64,000 bases of DNA, taken from assembly GCF_900101995.1 (NCBI RefSeq), contig NZ_FNAS01000002.1:1-64000 (forward strand), in the 5' to 3' direction. The position numbers and the translations under genes are program-made. Each line of letters begins with the position of its first letter. The first letter of the stretch is position 1. The notes under the pieces are model-generated. The model was given only the letters and a program-made list of their open reading frames with translations. It searched no databases and was not told the origin of the DNA. This document shows positions 47,474 to 55,461 of the stretch, piece after piece. The DNA is from Riemerella columbipharyngis (GTDB lineage: Bacteria > Bacteroidota > Bacteroidia > Flavobacteriales > Weeksellaceae).

Positions 47474-48043
47474 TTAGTGGGATATTTGGACTTCTCCACT
47501 CATTAGAGCAGTAGCAAGTTCTACAATGTATTTTTTTCCGTTAATCTCTACAACGGCAGAATAGTCTTCACTATCGTCATCAAACTGAAAATCCAATATT
47601 TTAGCTGTTTTACCAGCTATTTTTTTAGCTGTTTTTGAGATAGATAAATCTTGAATTTTTTCTAATGCGTCTGCACTATATTGAAAAGCTGCAGTTTTAC
47701 TGATAATCTCATTTACTGTCATCATAGTTCCTATATTACTAGTATTCAATCCAACAACGGAAGCTCCGTCGGAAACTATATCAGCTACATTTGACAAGAG
47801 TTTAGTATTTAAAAATCTTTTAGGCTTAATAGACATAAAATCTCTACCATTATATGGCAAATATACAGTTAATGTATCTCCTTTATTGAGTTTATATACC
47901 TTATTGTCTACGGTATTGATTGTTACCCCACTATCATTTGCTCTTATAGAGGTAACGGATAATGATTCTGTCTGTGACTGTGCAAATGCAGTAGTAGCTG
48001 TTGCAGAAAGAAAAAACAACACTAATAGAATAATTTTTTTCAT
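47474..48043 (-). CDS. secreted protein, unknown
   Basis: A 189-residue exported protein, signal peptide ending at TTAFAQSQ. A beta-rich N-terminal half (VYKLNKGDTLTVYLPYNG) is followed by helices and another beta segment (EINGKKYIVELATALM). No family recognised. It is monocistronic with its own -7 box and is likely ICE cargo. Confidence 0.6.
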   Translation of the reverse strand: MKKIILLVLFFLSATATTAFAQSQTESLSVTSIRANDSGVTINTVDNKVYKLNKGDTLTVYLPYNGRDFMSIKPKRFLNTKLLSNVADIVSDGASVVGLNTSNIGTMMTVNEIISKTAAFQYSADALEKIQDLSISKTAKKIAGKTAKILDFQFDDDSEDYSAVVEINGKKYIVELATALMSGEVQISH

Positions 48044-48071
48044 AATACTTCTTTTTAAATTTTTATAAGGT

Positions 48072-48079
48072 CAAATATA
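48072..48079 (-). promoter_or_regulatory. -7 promoter box for the secreted cargo gene
   Basis: The minus strand reads TATATTTG, 28 bases before the start codon at 48043. Confidence 0.5.
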
Positions 48080-48136
48080 AAAAACTTTTTTTAGACAGGA
48101 AGGATCTGAATATAAATATTTTAAAGTCTTTTGCTG

Positions 48137-48448
48137 TCATTTATATTTTTTTTGCTTCATTAATTCTATAAATTTTTCTTTATCTATTATTATTAGTTTT
48201 CCTTGTTGGAAGATAGCTTCGTCAAATATCCCCTCTTTTTTTATCCTAGAAGCTGTTGATATTGAGCAACCTAGTAATTTAGATAAACCAGCTAATCCAT
48301 ACAAGTATGTCTTTTCACTTTTATTAGCTTCAGATTCAGATAATACAGATTTCGTCACTTCTTTTGTCATTTCTAAGAATTCTCCGATAGACAGATGAAA
48401 TAAGGGAGTGTCCATATCTATGTTTGGCTTGTTTTTTTCTTTATTCAT
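48137..48448 (-). CDS. DUF3853-like helix-turn-helix protein
   Basis: A 103-residue protein with LYGLAGLSKLLGCSISTASRIKKEGIFD, a helix-turn-helix of the DUF3853 type. It is a paralog of the protein at 50790 (same GLxxLAKLLGCS core, same C-terminal KLIIIDKEKFIEL pattern). Probably a DNA-binding regulator or excisionase-like factor of the ICE. Confidence 0.7.
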   Translation of the reverse strand: MNKEKNKPNIDMDTPLFHLSIGEFLEMTKEVTKSVLSESEANKSEKTYLYGLAGLSKLLGCSISTASRIKKEGIFDEAIFQQGKLIIIDKEKFIELMKQKKYK

Positions 48449-48455
48449 AGTGTTT

Positions 48456-48854
48456 TTATTTATTGTCTAAAATCTCTTTTCTGAATTTTAGTGGGTCAGA
48501 AATTTTGTAAATTGTTGAAACTCCTAAATTTGTTATTTTTAGATAACCATATCCAAATATCTTTCCTAATAGGCTTTGATAAACTTCAATACTTTCTAAT
48601 CTATTCAGTGTTATATCGTTGATATAAGTGCTGATAATGCCTTGTTTTATAGTAAGTGTTTTTGTATTCATCAAAGTAATATCGGTAAAATAGTTTTCTA
48701 AATAATCCCGAAGACCTATAAGGGATAATAAAACAAATGGTATTGACCAATAGTTTATCCCGATGATAGCAGCAATGAAACCTATCACAAATTTAATGGA
48801 AGGGATAATGTAACTTGTCCAATGAATTTTTGCTTGATAAATAGTATTGTTCAT
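48456..48854 (-). CDS. membrane protein with bacterial PH domain
   Basis: A 132-residue protein. Two transmembrane helices (about 13-28 and 30-45) precede a YdbS-like PH domain (LNTKTLTIKQGIISTYINDITLNRLESIEVYQSLLGKIFGYG). Such proteins are common on mobile elements; the function is unknown. It lies in the leftward replication operon. Confidence 0.7.
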   Translation of the reverse strand: MNNTIYQAKIHWTSYIIPSIKFVIGFIAAIIGINYWSIPFVLLSLIGLRDYLENYFTDITLMNTKTLTIKQGIISTYINDITLNRLESIEVYQSLLGKIFGYGYLKITNLGVSTIYKISDPLKFRKEILDNK

Positions 48855-48865
48855 AATTAAGGTTT

Positions 48866-50173
48866 TTAATAAATATCGTTAAATTTAGATGTTGCCATAT
48901 TCACTTTATATCTATTTGACAATAGACCACCTTGTCTATTTTTCTGTATCAAAATTTCTATTTCTCCAGCTGTAGCTGAACAATTATAATATTCATCCCA
49001 TTGTTCTATTCCATAGTATTCCGGACGATAGAGAAAAATAACTTCGTCTGCATCTTGCTCAATTGAACCGGAATCTCTTAAATCAGATAATTTTGGGCGT
49101 TTATCAGGTCTTTGCTCTACTTGCCTTGATAATTGGGATAATGCTATTACTGGAATATCTAATTCTTTTGCAAGAGCTTTTAAACTTCTTGATATTTTAG
49201 AAATTTCTTGTTCTCTATTTTTTGCTGATTCATAAGAAATTAGTTGAAGATAATCAACGAATAAAATTCCAATTCCATATTGTAATTTCATCATTTTAGC
49301 TTTCAGTCGTAGATTTTGAATAGTTATGGACGAACTATCATCAATTTGAATATTTAGACTTTGAAGATAAGGTTTGAAGTCATAAAATCTTTCTTTTTCT
49401 GCATCGCTCAGTCCCTTTCTTAATAATGATGAATTCGGTATTTCAGTGGCGTTTGTTACTATTCTAGTAGCTATTTGCTCTGCCGACATTTCCAATGAAA
49501 AAACTCCAACAGGAATATCTTGTGCTACTGCATCTATTATTTCCTGTACCATAAATGCTGTTTTTCCCATTCCAGGACGACCAGCAACAATGCTTAAATT
49601 TGATTTTTGCCAACCGCCTATAGCTTTATTTATGATATCAATAGATGACATTACACCTGTTATTTGAGAGGTTATATTCTCAAATTTATTTTGTATTTGG
49701 TCTATCAATCTGGGAAAATTATTTTGTGGAGAATTTCTTTCAATAAATTTATCAATGAATAGTTCATCAAAATTACTCATTGCAATATCTCTGATTGAAA
49801 ATATATCGTATTCTGAAGATTTGGCAATTTCTATCAGAGAAGTAAACTTTTTTATAAAGTCTCTCTTTATGGCAAGTTCCACCAATATCATTATATGTTC
49901 TTCTATACTATATGAAGAATTATATTTTGAAAGCAACTCGATGACCCTATTCTCAAGATTTTTTCCTTCCATTTTTTTCAACAGAATGAGGGTGTCGAAA
50001 TTTTTATTTTCATCAACAAGCTCTTTAATACTTAGAAATATCAGCTTATTATCAAGATTTTCAAATATTTCCTCTGACAACCTATGATAATATTTAAAGT
50101 AAATAGTAGGATTCTGAATAATTGAGCTTAGCACGCTATCCTCAAGCTCTTTATTTACTAATATATTATTCAT
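48866..50173 (-). CDS. replicative DNA helicase, DnaB type
   Basis: A 435-residue DnaB-family helicase: N-terminal domain to about 150, RecA-like domain with Walker A AGRPGMGKTAFM, Walker B GILFVDYLQLI and the DLRDSGSIEQDADEVIFLYRP motif. An element-borne DnaB suggests the excised ICE replicates as a plasmid with its own helicase. It overlaps the winged-helix gene upstream by eight bases. Confidence 0.93.
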   Translation of the reverse strand: MNNILVNKELEDSVLSSIIQNPTIYFKYYHRLSEEIFENLDNKLIFLSIKELVDENKNFDTLILLKKMEGKNLENRVIELLSKYNSSYSIEEHIMILVELAIKRDFIKKFTSLIEIAKSSEYDIFSIRDIAMSNFDELFIDKFIERNSPQNNFPRLIDQIQNKFENITSQITGVMSSIDIINKAIGGWQKSNLSIVAGRPGMGKTAFMVQEIIDAVAQDIPVGVFSLEMSAEQIATRIVTNATEIPNSSLLRKGLSDAEKERFYDFKPYLQSLNIQIDDSSSITIQNLRLKAKMMKLQYGIGILFVDYLQLISYESAKNREQEISKISRSLKALAKELDIPVIALSQLSRQVEQRPDKRPKLSDLRDSGSIEQDADEVIFLYRPEYYGIEQWDEYYNCSATAGEIEILIQKNRQGGLLSNRYKVNMATSKFNDIY

Positions 50174-50786
50174 TGTATGTGGTTTTTGGTCTTCTAATAG
50201 AAGGAGTATTAAAAATATTATTTTGAGGCATAGAAGCTTTTTTCATATATGACATTGCTGTTTTTAGTGCTATTCTCCAATTTATGATAGGTTTATTGTA
50301 TCCATTATTCCAATCATTATCAATCCAAGATTGATATTTGATTTTAATTTGAAAATCCATCGTACTATCATAAATTTCAACAGTTTTTGCATAGTTCATA
50401 AATTCTTCCAAAGATGGAATTTCCTTTTTCCCATTCGGCTTATTCTCTTTGATTTTTTCTGTATTTTCTAAAGATTGAATTTTTGAGGATGAAGTTATAG
50501 GTAAAGAAGTATCCAAATCTAAAATAGAGTAGATGGAGCTAAATCCTTTTTTCCTTTCTACCATTACTAACTTTTCTTTTATTATAGATTTCCGAGCGTT
50601 AAAAATTGTTTTTTTAGAAACAGATAAATCCTTTGATATCTCAGTATCACTAATTTGCACTTTTGTTAGACTATTTATTTTAGATTTATGTAGTATATAC
50701 AAATAAAGGGTTACCTCTATAGGTGCAAGTTTTTTATGATTGTTAAAATCCCAAAATTTAACAAGTAAATCGAGGTAATCCATCAT
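50166..50786 (-). CDS. winged-helix replication protein, helicase-loader-like
   Basis: A 206-residue protein. The N-terminal 90 residues form a winged helix (LAPIEVTLYLYILHKSKIN, SDTEISKDLSVSKKTIFNARKSI), and after a linker the C-terminal half (YQSWIDNDWNNGYNKPIINWRIALKTAMSYM) resembles DnaD/replication-organiser domains. Paired with dnaB, it is the likely origin-binding or loader protein. Confidence 0.7.
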   Translation of the reverse strand: MMDYLDLLVKFWDFNNHKKLAPIEVTLYLYILHKSKINSLTKVQISDTEISKDLSVSKKTIFNARKSIIKEKLVMVERKKGFSSIYSILDLDTSLPITSSSKIQSLENTEKIKENKPNGKKEIPSLEEFMNYAKTVEIYDSTMDFQIKIKYQSWIDNDWNNGYNKPIINWRIALKTAMSYMKKASMPQNNIFNTPSIRRPKTTYNE

Positions 50787-50789
50787 TAT

Positions 50790-51080
50790 CTATTTTTTAT
50801 TTTTATCAAATAATTCGAGAGCCTTTTTTTTGTCTGTTATTATTATTCTACCATTTTGGCGAATAGCAGGGTCGAAAAGCCCACTCTTTTTATGTTTATA
50901 GGCTGTCGTTTTTGAACAACCTAATAATTTTGCTAAACCATCCAATCCATAAACAAACTTCTCTTCAGATAATTTTAATTCCATTTCTAGCTGACTGTTA
51001 TTAGCCTTACTAGTAGAACTATTTACAATATCTATAAATTCGTTTACCGTTAATTGCCAAATAGGTCTATTATCTTTCAT
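50790..51080 (-). CDS. DUF3853-like helix-turn-helix protein
   Basis: A 96-residue protein with YGLDGLAKLLGCSKTTAYKHKKSGLFDPAI, the DUF3853 helix-turn-helix, paralogous to the protein at 48137. It lies at the head of the replication operon and may regulate it or act in excision. Confidence 0.72.
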   Translation of the reverse strand: MKDNRPIWQLTVNEFIDIVNSSTSKANNSQLEMELKLSEEKFVYGLDGLAKLLGCSKTTAYKHKKSGLFDPAIRQNGRIIITDKKKALELFDKNKK

Positions 51081-51083
51081 TTT

Positions 51084-51293
51084 TTAATGTTTTTTTTCAG
51101 GTTCAAAAATTTCCTCTTTGCTAAATCCTTTTTCTATATAGAAATTTACAGCTTGATATAGAGTTAATTTTTGACTATTTCGTCGAGCTAACCCTAACAC
51201 TGATTGCTGCTGAATACCTAGCTCTTTAGCTAGTTCAATACTGAACTCATTATCACTGAGTATTTTTTCTAAAATTAACTTAGTCACTCTCAT
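51084..51293 (-). CDS. small helix-turn-helix regulator (Cro-like position)
   Basis: A 69-residue protein, MRVTKLILEKILSDNEFSIE start, with a helix-turn-helix (IELAKELGIQQQSVLGLARR). The frame is open to ATG 51329, but the -7 box at 51345-51352 would then leave almost no leader, so ATG 51293 is preferred. It diverges from the repressor gene as cro does from cI. Confidence 0.6.
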   Translation of the reverse strand: MRVTKLILEKILSDNEFSIELAKELGIQQQSVLGLARRNSQKLTLYQAVNFYIEKGFSKEEIFEPEKKH

Positions 51294-51381
51294 CTTTTTA
51301 TTATATTTGCGTTTGAAATTAAAATACATTTATAAATACATTTGCAAATATAGAAATAATTTTTTCTAAAAAAACAAATAA
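51294..51381. promoter_or_regulatory. divergent promoter/operator region of the ICE switch
   Basis: A leftward -7 box (TATATTTG on the minus strand, 51345-51352) and a rightward one (TACATTTG, 51337-51344) abut at the palindrome ATTTGCAAAT. AATACATTT also occurs twice in 51323-51343. Back-to-back promoters sharing a palindrome suit a bistable repressor switch. Confidence 0.55.
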
Positions 51382-51798
51382 ATGGAAAGAAATTTGACTA
51401 ACATTAAAGAGAGGATATTGTATTACACTGATATAAAAGGCTTTAGCAAAGAGAAATTTTTTGAAGAGTTACAGATTACTTATGGTAATTTTAAGGGAAA
51501 AGCTAAAAACCAAGCTCTTAGCTCTGATGTTATAGAAAGAATTATTGCTAAATATGATGATTTAAACCCTGTGTGGTTGCTTACTGGAAAAGGAGAAATG
51601 CTCAAAGAAGTGAAAATTGATAACTCAAATTCAAAAGCTGATAATAGTTTTTTGGGAAATAATATAACAGGTAATAATGTTACAATATCAAATAATGATA
51701 TTTCTAATATAATTGAAATGCATAAAGATTTAGCAGAAAGTCTGAAAATGAGTCAAAACCAAATAAATACTTTATTAGAAATTTTGAAAAATAGATGA
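51382..51798 (+). CDS. phage-type HTH repressor
   Basis: A 138-residue protein. N-terminal helix-turn-helix of the type common in Bacteroidota temperate elements (GFSKEKFFEELQITYGNFKGK), then the conserved PVWLLTGKGEML. A polar linker and a C-terminal coiled coil probably serve oligomerization; no S24 protease domain is present. It overlaps the integrase start by four bases, so the two are co-expressed. Confidence 0.8.
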   Translation: MERNLTNIKERILYYTDIKGFSKEKFFEELQITYGNFKGKAKNQALSSDVIERIIAKYDDLNPVWLLTGKGEMLKEVKIDNSNSKADNSFLGNNITGNNVTISNNDISNIIEMHKDLAESLKMSQNQINTLLEILKNR

Positions 51799-53051
51799 AA
51801 CACCACGCTCAATTTTTATTAGATATAGAAAAAGGAAGGGGAGATGCTCGTCTTCGTTATCGCATAAAATGGAGTGGTAATGTGGTTGCTTTTAATCTGG
51901 GTTACAGGGTAGAGATTACTAAATGGAGTTTGGAAACTCAACGGTGTAAAGCCAATACTACACACGGAAAAAAGAAAATACCAGCAAACATTATTAATCG
52001 TAAAATACAGCGGTTTGAGGAAGCGAGAGATACTGTTTTTTTAAAATATGAAGCAGGAGGGAAAATTCCGACGGTAGAGGAATTTAGAGAAGCTTTCAAT
52101 GTCCAAATAGGTAGAAAGAAAAAGGATAACAATAAATTGGGTTTCTGGGAAGTTTTTGATGAGTTTATGATGGAGGAGGGGGGATCAAATCAATGGACGA
52201 AAAGTACCTTTAAGAAGTTTTTAAGTATAAAAAATCATCTATTTAATTTCGATTCGGAGCTGAATATCCAAGCTTTCTCTGAGGAAAGGCTCAACGATTA
52301 TTTGATCTATCTACAACAAGAACTGGAGTTCAAAAATTCAACCATACTAAAAAATATAAGTTTTGTAAAATGGTTCCTGCGTTGGGCTTTCAAAAGAGGA
52401 TATTTAGAAAATAGCGATTTTGAGAATTTTAATCCTAAGCTCAAAAGTACCCAAAATAAAATCATCTTTTTGACACCAGCCGAATTTCAAAAATTCAGAG
52501 CTTTTCAGATTCCTGCAGAAAAAAAGCATTTGGAAAAAATAAGAGATATATTTCTTTTTCAATGTTTTACAGGTTTACGTTATTCTGATGTATTCAATCT
52601 TCGCAGAAGTGATATAAAAAATAATATCATAGAGATCACAACAATGAAAACATCAGATAGTTTAAGAATAGAACTAAATAATCATAGTAAAGGTATACTT
52701 AACAAATACAAAGAAATATATTTTAAACAAGACAAAGCTCTTCCGGTAATCAGCAATCAAAAGATGAACGAATACCTTAAAGAATTAGCAGAGCTGGCTG
52801 GAATAGACGAGCCTATTCGTCAAACCTATTACAAGGGTAATAAGCGTATTGATGAAATATTTCCGAAGTTTGCCTTGCTTGGCACACACGCTGGTCGTCG
52901 GACTTTTATTTGTAATGCCTTGTCTTTGGGAATTCCTCCACAAGTCGTTATGAAATGGACGGGACATAGCGATTACAAAGCAATGAAACCTTATATTGAT
53001 ATTGCCGATGAAGTCAAAGCCAATGCAATGGAAAGATTTAACCAGATTTAG
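51795..53051 (+). CDS. int: tyrosine recombinase (ICE integrase)
   Basis: A 418-residue integrase with an N-terminal Arm-DNA-binding domain, SAM-like core-binding domain (about 110-200) and catalytic domain: Arg262 (FTGLRYSD), His365 and Arg368 (HAGRR), GHS motif and nucleophile Tyr400 (KPYIDI). It sits 150 bases from attR and drives insertion into tRNA-Ala. Confidence 0.93.
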   Translation: MKHHAQFLLDIEKGRGDARLRYRIKWSGNVVAFNLGYRVEITKWSLETQRCKANTTHGKKKIPANIINRKIQRFEEARDTVFLKYEAGGKIPTVEEFREAFNVQIGRKKKDNNKLGFWEVFDEFMMEEGGSNQWTKSTFKKFLSIKNHLFNFDSELNIQAFSEERLNDYLIYLQQELEFKNSTILKNISFVKWFLRWAFKRGYLENSDFENFNPKLKSTQNKIIFLTPAEFQKFRAFQIPAEKKHLEKIRDIFLFQCFTGLRYSDVFNLRRSDIKNNIIEITTMKTSDSLRIELNNHSKGILNKYKEIYFKQDKALPVISNQKMNEYLKELAELAGIDEPIRQTYYKGNKRIDEIFPKFALLGTHAGRRTFICNALSLGIPPQVVMKWTGHSDYKAMKPYIDIADEVKANAMERFNQI

Positions 53052-53060
53052 TTTTTAGAA

Positions 53061-53086
53061 AGTCCCTAATAATAAAAACAGGGACT
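53061..53086. repeat. candidate integrase arm sites, right end
   Basis: AGTCCCT (53061-53067) and AGGGACT (53080-53086) form an inverted pair carrying the same GGGACT core as the direct repeats inside attL. Confidence 0.4.
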
Positions 53087-53200
53087 AAAATTGGTTTAAT
53101 TAAATGAAACTTAATAAAACTTAATGATATTATTTTTTTTCCAACTGATTGATAAACAGATTTTAAATGTTTCAATGAACCTTAATGATATAAAAGTTAC

Positions 53201-53221
53201 AATCCCGTATTCTCCACATTT
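53201..53221. other. ICE attachment site attR
   Basis: An exact 21-bp copy of the tRNA-Ala 3' end (15746-15766). The match stops at both sides (G versus C before, A versus T after). Confidence 0.9.
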
Positions 53222-53241
53222 TTTTGTAGACAACAGGTTTT

Positions 53242-53271
53242 GACGGCATCTTTGTATGCTGTCTTTTTTTT
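53242..53271 (+). terminator. original tRNA-Ala terminator, displaced by the ICE
   Basis: GACGGCAT and ATGCTGTC form an 8-bp stem (one G-U) followed by eight T. It lies just beyond attR, so before ICE entry it would have followed the tRNA by about 40 bases. Confidence 0.85.
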
Positions 53272-53292
53272 AGATTGTTTTCCAATATCACT

Positions 53293-53320
53293 ATTTAACA
53301 TAATATAAATTATAGGATTT
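53293..53320. other. dif: dif-like Xer site, left (attL of the 5.2-kb element)
   Basis: Arm ATTTAACATAA is identical to the XerD-binding arm of E. coli dif read on the opposite strand. Centre TATAAA differs from TATACA at one base; the XerC-side arm is TTATAGGATTT. The left arm is chromosomal and the right arm belongs to the element. Confidence 0.85.
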
Positions 53321-53347
53321 TAAGGCGCAAGATTTTACAGATATAAA

Positions 53348-53368
53348 TTTTAGTTTAACAAACTAAAA
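53348..53368. promoter_or_regulatory. perfect palindrome before the first element gene
   Basis: TTTTAGTTT and AAACTAAAA (9-bp arms, loop AAC) end 7 bases before the start codon at 53376. It may be an operator or a translational hairpin; no T run follows, so it is not a terminator. Confidence 0.5.
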
Positions 53369-53375
53369 TAATATT

Positions 53376-53900
53376 ATGTACAGAGTAAAATTTATTGATG
53401 CAAAAGAACATTATCAAAGAGTTCCCAAAAATGAAAGATATCATATTCATTTAGGTTATGGTGTTATTTTGAAATTTAGTACGCAAAAAAATGCGTATGA
53501 TTACGGAGTAAAATTGGGAAAATTCTACAGAGAAATATATGCATATCTCTGTTTGATAAATGAAAGCTTGTACAGATTTGAAATCACAAGCCTACACACA
53601 AAAAAAATATCAGAAAAAACATTTACAGATTACCAAGAGTTAAATATGCATATCAAAAACAAACTTGCACTTCTTGACTATCAAAAAAACGAAATTTTTG
53701 CGGGATATGAATTAGATAAAAAAGTATCTAATTTGGTATATATGATTGAGGATAAATTAAATTATTTAAAAAGGTATCACGGTGCATCATTTTCGGCTCA
53801 AGCAAAGATAATAGAAAGAATTTTAATTATTCGGGAGGAATTATTTAATACCAGCGGAAAAGAAAATGATTTAAAAAATTTGAATTTAACCATAATATAA
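53376..53900 (+). CDS. element protein of unknown function (174 aa)
   Basis: A soluble 174-residue protein: a beta-rich first third (YRVKFIDAKEHYQRVPKNERYHIHLGYGVILKF) and a helical, basic remainder. No family recognised. First gene of the element, 10 bases before rep, so it is probably co-transcribed; a role in replication or its control is plausible. Confidence 0.7.
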   Translation: MYRVKFIDAKEHYQRVPKNERYHIHLGYGVILKFSTQKNAYDYGVKLGKFYREIYAYLCLINESLYRFEITSLHTKKISEKTFTDYQELNMHIKNKLALLDYQKNEIFAGYELDKKVSNLVYMIEDKLNYLKRYHGASFSAQAKIIERILIIREELFNTSGKENDLKNLNLTII

Positions 53901-53910
53901 CTATATAGCT

Positions 53911-54825
53911 ATGTTTTACAAGTTATCACGCTTAGGCATTGCAGAGATTAGAACACAATCCAAAAATTCACAGCACGGCGGAAGCTCATTATTTAAGTCT
54001 TGGAAAGGCTTGTTAATAAAAAAAGAAGCCTCAAAAAGCAAAGATATAATTAAGAAAATGGAAAGCGATGCGATGAAAAAAATTGAAAAAGACAATCAAA
54101 AAAAAGAATATCAGTTAAGAAAATTTAAAATAAGAAATAAAATAATGAATTTTTTTAGCTTGAAATCATCTCGTAAATTTTGTGCATTCTATACAGTTAC
54201 CTTTCCGTTAAATATACCTGATGAAATAGCTTACAAATTATTAAATACTTGGCTTACAAGATGTAGAAAATTACAAGGGTTAAAATCTTATTTATGGGTA
54301 GCGGAAAGACAAAAAAATGGTACTCTACATTTCCACCTAATTACAAATAATTATATGAATATAAGAGAAGTTAATGAGTATATGAAAATAGCCCTCAAGA
54401 ATGCCAAAAAAAAAGATTTATTATATTGCGAGGATAAAGTTTTAGAAAAATATAACGGAGTAGATGTTGATAATTTGTATCATTCAAAAAGGCATAAGAA
54501 AAAAAATAAAAGGCTGTCAAAAATAGAAGCTCAAAGAAAGTTAATGTATTATTTATCGAAATATGTAACTAAAAATGAAACGAAAAGCAAAAAGTTACCA
54601 TGGCATTGTTCTCGCGACATTTCAGCGTTATTTATATCTGTAAATTATTCGGAATATTCAGAAAATGAAATTTTTAAATTAGTATCCGATAATCCAGAAG
54701 CCGTTAAATCTTTTCACAATGAATATTTTAGTTTTCATTACTTTTTATTTACACCAGAGGAAAAATATTTTGTATCACTAAATGAAATAAATGAAAAAGT
54801 TTATCAATATTATAATCAAAATTAA
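53911..54825 (+). CDS. rolling-circle replication initiator (HUH endonuclease)
   Basis: A 304-residue Rep. Motif I YTVTF at about residues 94-98, motif II His140-Phe141-His142 (HUH, metal binding), motif III Tyr213, Tyr214 and Tyr218 in YYLSKYVTKN as nickase tyrosines. WHCSRDISAL after motif III is also typical of phage and plasmid Reps. It should nick its origin and start rolling-circle replication. The basic N-terminal 85 residues are unusual and may bind DNA. Confidence 0.88.
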   Translation: MFYKLSRLGIAEIRTQSKNSQHGGSSLFKSWKGLLIKKEASKSKDIIKKMESDAMKKIEKDNQKKEYQLRKFKIRNKIMNFFSLKSSRKFCAFYTVTFPLNIPDEIAYKLLNTWLTRCRKLQGLKSYLWVAERQKNGTLHFHLITNNYMNIREVNEYMKIALKNAKKKDLLYCEDKVLEKYNGVDVDNLYHSKRHKKKNKRLSKIEAQRKLMYYLSKYVTKNETKSKKLPWHCSRDISALFISVNYSEYSENEIFKLVSDNPEAVKSFHNEYFSFHYFLFTPEEKYFVSLNEINEKVYQYYNQN

Positions 54826-54834
54826 GTTTAAATT

Positions 54835-55143
54835 ATGGAAAAATCAAAAAATCTTTACGGACAAATCAATTTTGACGAGCTTATAAATGCCGTTAGAAGT
54901 GGAAAAGTGAAAACAAGTATAGTAACAAAAAAAGATGGTACAAAATTTAGAGCTATCAATGTAAATGTATGGATAAATGAAGTACCAAAATTTGGACAAG
55001 ATGCAAGTATTACCACGCAAAACAAAAAGGAATATAAAGAGGAAAAAAATTACTATATTGGCAATCTCAAATTTATTGAGAGTAAAGTAAAAGAAGCCAG
55101 TCCCGATGACTTCGAGGAAGATAATTATTTTGAAATGTTATAA
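54835..55143 (+). CDS. possible ssDNA-binding protein
   Basis: A 102-residue protein with beta-rich sequence (KTSIVTKKDGTKFRAINVNVWINE) and an acidic tail (DDFEEDNYFEML) reminiscent of SSB-type proteins. It follows rep by 9 bases. An ssDNA-coating role like that of inovirus gene V is inferred from size, tail and place. Confidence 0.5.
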   Translation: MEKSKNLYGQINFDELINAVRSGKVKTSIVTKKDGTKFRAINVNVWINEVPKFGQDASITTQNKKEYKEEKNYYIGNLKFIESKVKEASPDDFEEDNYFEML

Positions 55144-55145
55144 AA

Positions 55146-55328
55146 ATGAAAAAAAAGATAAAAAAAGCTGTTATAATAACTTTAGCTGTATCAATTATTT
55201 GTAATATATTTTTATTGTGGAAGCTCAAAAGAATGACAGAAATTAGTACAGGACAAGAGAGAATTTTTACACAAGTTGCTGATAGCTTGGATATGTACAG
55301 AAAAAAATATAATAACTATTATAAATAG
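55146..55328 (+). CDS. small bitopic membrane protein
   Basis: 60 residues: basic start, one transmembrane helix (AVIITLAVSIICNIFLLWKL) and a polar C-terminal half. It starts two bases after the previous stop. Could be a minor coat, spanin-like or membrane regulator; unknown. Confidence 0.6.
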   Translation: MKKKIKKAVIITLAVSIICNIFLLWKLKRMTEISTGQERIFTQVADSLDMYRKKYNNYYK

Positions 55329-55358
55329 AGCGTAAAAAAAAGAAGCAGTTTGTCTTGC

Positions 55359-55395
55359 TTTTTGTATTATGGCACTCCGTGCCATAATACAAAAA
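55359..55395. repeat. perfect 17-bp hairpin
   Basis: Arms TTTTTGTATTATGGCAC and GTGCCATAATACAAAAA with a three-base loop. The stem ends in A/T runs on both sides, so it can be a terminator for the rep operon and also a cruciform in single-stranded DNA. Confidence 0.85.
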
Positions 55396-55461
55396 CCGCT
55401 TTAAAAATTTTTTTTTATTTTTATATCGGCGGAGCTGAAAAACCATTTGTTCCAGTTTTAC

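Larger units (their letters stand above)
15746..53221. mobile_element. integrative and conjugative element (about 37.5 kb) in tRNA-Ala
   Basis: A 21-bp direct repeat taken from the tRNA 3' end (15746-15766) reappears at 53201-53221, next to a tyrosine integrase. Between the repeats lie a relaxase, ParA, a full Bacteroidota-type T4SS (TraE, F, G, J, K, L, M, N plus coupling protein), topoisomerase III, a replicative helicase, repressor genes and some cargo. No frameshift or transposase insertion was seen in the core genes, so it may be functional. It is related in design to the CTnDOT/Tra family but shorter and carries no recognisable antibiotic-resistance gene. Confidence 0.9.
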
